Shown here piece after piece: positions 5,345 through 7,606 of a DNA stretch of 7,606 nt. The number at the start of each line of letters is the position of its first letter. Within the stretch, counting starts at the first letter, position 1. Position numbers and translations under genes: made by a program. The notes below the pieces were generated by a model. It was not told the origin of the DNA. It saw only the letters and a program-made list of their open reading frames with translations, and did no database searches. Origin of the DNA: Desulfotignum sp. (GTDB taxonomy: Bacteria; Desulfobacterota; Desulfobacteria; Desulfobacterales; Desulfobacteraceae); contig JAABSS010000007.1 of assembly GCA_011390235.1 (NCBI GenBank), positions 1 through 7,606 of the forward strand, written 5' to 3'.

Positions 5345-7147
5345 TCAATTATCAGCTTCCTTGGTAACATCCATGGTTTCCTCATCCGCCCGTCTGATCT
5401 GCTCGGCTGATGTGGTGGACATTTCCGCTTTAAAACACAGGCCCCACATCAGTATGATACCCAGTATCCACCAGATGATCTGCCAGGACCAGATGGGCGG
5501 AAACCCGGCAAAGGAAATGGCATTGTTGCCGATGAGGACCCCTGGTCCCAACGCCATGAGATACCAGACCGGGACAGCTATTTTCATGTAACCCCGCCAG
5601 CGTTTGCCTTTTTCAGAGGGACCGTCAATGGAGTTGAGCCATTCCCTGACCTCTTTCTGCCGGGCAATGGTCTCTTCACTGTCTTTCATGCCCAGACCCC
5701 GGCACAGATAGGCCACGCCCAGTCCTACGAAAATACCCCAGCCTGCTGTATGGATGGACAAAGGATACTGCCATACATAATAGGTGAGAAAACAGGCGAT
5801 GATGGCGGCTAGCAGTCCCAGGACCACGCCGATGCTGGGGAATTTGAATCCCCAGTGCACCCCTAACAGGCAGATGTACATGATGGTACCGAATGCCGTG
5901 GCAAATCCGCCGATCATGACGATGGCATCGGTGGCGGTCAAAGAGACCACAACCGCGGCCACTGTCAAGATGGTGGCAAAGATCCGGTTGGTCCAGATCT
6001 GCTCGGAATGGGACCCGCCCTGTTTTCTGACATACCGCCACCACACATCCCGCTGGATAATGGTGCCGCCGGTGCCGATATAGGGGGCTGCCGTGGAATG
6101 GATGGCTGCAATGGCACCCATGAACACCAGGCCCATGAGCGGACCGGGCATAAATTTGACCATGAGTATGGGCACTACATCGCCGTTGGTCATTGCTTCG
6201 CCGCCCAGTTCAGCGGCCAGATTACCGGCTTCCAGCAGAATACGGGCGCCGATGCCCTGGAACGCGGTGAAAAAGAACAGGGCCAGACCCACCACAAAGG
6301 TGGACATGAACACCTGCTGCCAGGCCAGGGGCTTGGGAGAGGCAAGACCGAAGTTCCACAGAGTAAAGGCCGGGGATGACTGGATCCCCATGAGGGCGAA
6401 CATGTAGGTGAGGATCATCACCGCGGTCCACCCGCCGCTGCCCAGGCCGAAGTGAATCAGGCCCGGCACCTTCATGTATTTTTCTTCAAGGCCGCCCATG
6501 GAAGCCACAAATCCGGACCACCCGCCGAACAGGGGACTTGTGATGGTGTAAAATCCCAGCAGGATGATGCCCCCCACCAGGAGGCAGAACTGCAGCACCC
6601 CCACCCAGGTGGAGGCTTTGAGACCACCGGTGACCACATAGAACCACACGATAAAGGCCATGAAAATCAACCCGATGGTTTCGGGCACGCCGGCTGTCCA
6701 GTAGAACAGTTTGGCTGCAGCAATGAGCTGGAGCCCTGAGTAGAAAATGGAATACAGAAACGCCGCCAGAACCGTGAGCCAGCGAACCGCTTCATTGTTA
6801 TAGTAATAGGCAAACATGTCACCCGGAGTGATAAACCCGTAGCGCTTGCCCATAAGCCAGTTTCTTTTGGCAAAAAATGCCCCGGTAATGGGAATGGTGA
6901 GCACATAAAAGGATGCAAATGCATACACCAGCCCTGCTTTCCAGATCAAACCGGGATGACCGATAAAAGTCCACCCGGAAAACGATGCCGCAGTTGCCGC
7001 CATCAAAAATGCGATGAACGGAATGGAGCGGCCGGCGATGCCATACCCCGAAGCTGTCTTTTCAGTGAAAAATCCTTTCAGGCCCCACCAGAAGCAGTAA
7101 ATGATGTACAGTCCCAGAAAAATCCATACCCATACTTTTGGATCCAT
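5345..7147 (-). CDS. Sodium:solute symporter (SSS family), probable short-chain carboxylate transporter
   Basis: This gene encodes 600 residues, largely hydrophobic, with a dozen or more membrane spans. Features of the SSS fold include YGIAGRSIPFIAFLMAATA with SGWTFIGHPG (about 35-65) in the first core helix; a long helical middle including LMGIQSSPAFTLWNFGLAS (about 252-270); and GAIAAIHSTAAPY followed by QRDVW (about 344-369), where S351 and T352 fit the position of the sodium-site hydroxyl residues on SSS helix 8. After a hydrophilic linker (about 487-520) there are two extra C-terminal spans (about 522-540 and 552-572). The family couples sodium entry to uptake of sugars, amino acids or carboxylates. 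Because an acyl-CoA synthetase lies directly upstream, I infer propionate or acetate as substrate. The start at 7147 is set by AGGAGG 8 nt upstream; the frame extends upstream to a TTG at 7207 without a good site. The DUF4212 partner often seen with related transporters is absent; a 28-residue protein follows instead. Confidence 0.9.
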   Translation of the reverse strand: MDPKVWVWIFLGLYIIYCFWWGLKGFFTEKTASGYGIAGRSIPFIAFLMAATAASFSGWTFIGHPGLIWKAGLVYAFASFYVLTIPITGAFFAKRNWLMGKRYGFITPGDMFAYYYNNEAVRWLTVLAAFLYSIFYSGLQLIAAAKLFYWTAGVPETIGLIFMAFIVWFYVVTGGLKASTWVGVLQFCLLVGGIILLGFYTITSPLFGGWSGFVASMGGLEEKYMKVPGLIHFGLGSGGWTAVMILTYMFALMGIQSSPAFTLWNFGLASPKPLAWQQVFMSTFVVGLALFFFTAFQGIGARILLEAGNLAAELGGEAMTNGDVVPILMVKFMPGPLMGLVFMGAIAAIHSTAAPYIGTGGTIIQRDVWWRYVRKQGGSHSEQIWTNRIFATILTVAAVVVSLTATDAIVMIGGFATAFGTIMYICLLGVHWGFKFPSIGVVLGLLAAIIACFLTYYVWQYPLSIHTAGWGIFVGLGVAYLCRGLGMKDSEETIARQKEVREWLNSIDGPSEKGKRWRGYMKIAVPVWYLMALGPGVLIGNNAISFAGFPPIWSWQIIWWILGIILMWGLCFKAEMSTTSAEQIRRADEETMDVTKEADN

Positions 7148-7155
7148 AATTTTTT

Positions 7156-7161
7156 CCTCCT
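7156..7161 (-). promoter_or_regulatory. Ribosome binding site deciding the symporter start
   Basis: The minus strand reads AGGAGG, 8 nt before the ATG at 7147. It is a consensus site and rules in the MDPKVW start over the TTG 60 bases upstream, which would add a charged, non-SSS-like N-terminus. Confidence 0.85.
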
Positions 7162-7195
7162 CTTGTCTCATTTTATATGAAATGACCGGATCTTG

Positions 7196-7225
7196 TTTGA
7201 TTATCAAATAATTGTCGGATAATCA
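7196..7225. promoter_or_regulatory. Overlapping palindromes upstream of the symporter (possible operator)
   Basis: TTTGATTATCAAA at 7196-7208 is a perfect palindrome around one central base. TGATTATC at 7198-7205 is also matched by GATAATCA at 7218-7225, an 8-bp inverted repeat with a 12-base spacer. Both lie in the 132-bp gap between the acyl-CoA synthetase and the symporter, 51-78 bp before the symporter start. This fits a dimeric regulator site, or a weak A/T-rich RNA hairpin. No convincing -35/-10 or -24/-12 promoter pair is visible in the gap, so the promoter may lie upstream of the synthetase. Confidence 0.4.
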
Positions 7226-7246
7226 GGGCATATCACACCACCTCCC
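7223..7246 (-). other. Shine-Dalgarno followed by a two-codon mini-ORF (leader candidate)
   Basis: On the minus strand, GGGAGGTG (7239-7246) lies 7 nt before ATG (7229-7231), which is followed by CCC and then TGA (7223-7225). The ribosome site is as strong as those of the real genes, but the frame has only Met-Pro. The frame is the same as that of the symporter and is interrupted only by this TGA. It may be a regulatory mini-ORF, a relic of an older start, or chance. Confidence 0.3.
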
Positions 7247-7279
7247 TTCCATTTGTATTCATGTATATATGCTTGGTTG

Positions 7280-7606
7280 TCATGCTTGTTTTCCATATCC
7301 GATCTTTCCCAGTGAGACGGTGATTTCATCCAGGATGGTATCGTCATCTATGGTGGCAGGTACCTTATATTCTTTTTTGTCTGCAATGGAGCGCATGGTG
7401 CCCCGCAGGATCTTGCCGGACCGGGTTTTGGGCAGGCGCTGGACCACGGTGGCGGTTTTAAAGGCCGCCACAGGACCGATAGTGTCCCTGACCCGCTGCA
7501 CCACTTCTTTGATCAGTTCATCATGGTCCCGGTCCACCCCGGCATTGAGCACCAGCATTCCCAAAGGCACCTGGCCCTTGAGTGCATCTTCCACCCCCAT
7601 GACAGC
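7280..7606 (-). CDS. AMP-forming acyl-CoA synthetase, PrpE (propionyl-CoA synthetase)-like, C-terminal part
   Basis: The frame is open from the right edge of the window to TGA at 7280-7282, so only the last 108 codons are present. The visible part is the mobile C-terminal domain of the acetyl/propionyl-CoA synthetase family, which converts a short-chain acid, ATP and CoA to acyl-CoA, AMP and pyrophosphate in the cytoplasm. AVMGVEDALKGQVPLG opens the segment and RLPKTRSGKILRGTMR carries the catalytic lysine (codon 7412-7414), the residue that is often acetylated to switch these enzymes off. The tail, with EYKVPATIDDDTILDEI, is more like PrpE/ACSS3-type propionyl-CoA synthetases than classic Acs. 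The ATG at 7600 is internal, not the start. The gene precedes the symporter by 132 bp without a visible terminator, so an uptake-and-activation operon is likely. Substrate preference cannot be fixed without the N-terminal domain. Confidence 0.88.
   Translation of the reverse strand, partial: AVMGVEDALKGQVPLGMLVLNAGVDRDHDELIKEVVQRVRDTIGPVAAFKTATVVQRLPKTRSGKILRGTMRSIADKKEYKVPATIDDDTILDEITVSLGKIGYGKQA

Noticed and set aside
7174..7207. Possible sigma-70 promoter (TTGATA with TATAAA) before the symporter
   Set aside because: The spacer between the two hexamers is about 24 bases, too long for a normal promoter, and no better -35 lies at 16-18 bases.
7226..7250. Possible sigma-54 promoter (GG...GC pair) before the symporter
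   Set aside because: The GG to GC spacing is 8 or 11 bases rather than the required 10, and the consensus flanks are missing.

Overview
The window reads as part of the chromosome of a sulfate-reducing Desulfobacterota bacterium (Desulfobacterales-like). This is inferred from the gene families and their arrangement, not from a marker gene. It holds two convergent gene sets that meet at about 973-1014. There are no rRNA, tRNA, CRISPR or insertion-sequence features that I can see.

Plus strand, 1-972: the 3' part of a DUF374/lysophospholipid-acyltransferase-like gene, followed 4 bp later by a 123-residue membrane protein with two Cys-rich zinc-ribbon motifs. A 14-bp sequence is exactly duplicated in tandem across the stop codon of the second gene.

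Minus strand, 7606 down to 1015: the order of transcription is (1) the C-terminal end of an AMP-forming acyl-CoA synthetase that looks like propionyl-CoA synthetase (PrpE type); (2) a 132-bp gap with a palindromic, possibly operator, region; (3) a 600-residue sodium:solute symporter (SSS family); (4) a 28-residue single-span membrane protein with its own strong ribosome binding site; (5) a near-perfect 17-bp hairpin with a U-rich tract; (6) a 677-residue membrane protein joining HAMP-like, PAS and degenerate histidine-kinase-like regions to an apparently intact DEDDh (DnaQ-type) exonuclease; (7) a LemA-like membrane protein; and (8) a CBS-pair/DUF294 nucleotidyltransferase-like protein, linked to (7) by an ATGA overlap.

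The minus-strand set resembles a recurring bacterial neighbourhood in which an acyl-CoA synthetase, an SSS carboxylate transporter, a DnaQ-like exonuclease and a DUF294 protein sit together. My reading is a short-chain fatty acid (propionate or acetate) uptake and activation unit, followed by a poorly understood signalling module. The transporter carries a tiny partner. The signalling genes lie behind a terminator-like hairpin that probably sets a lower expression level. The most unusual parts are the kinase-like receptor whose output appears to be an exonuclease, the 28-residue protein, and the hairpin placed 14 nt before a start codon that has no visible Shine-Dalgarno sequence.
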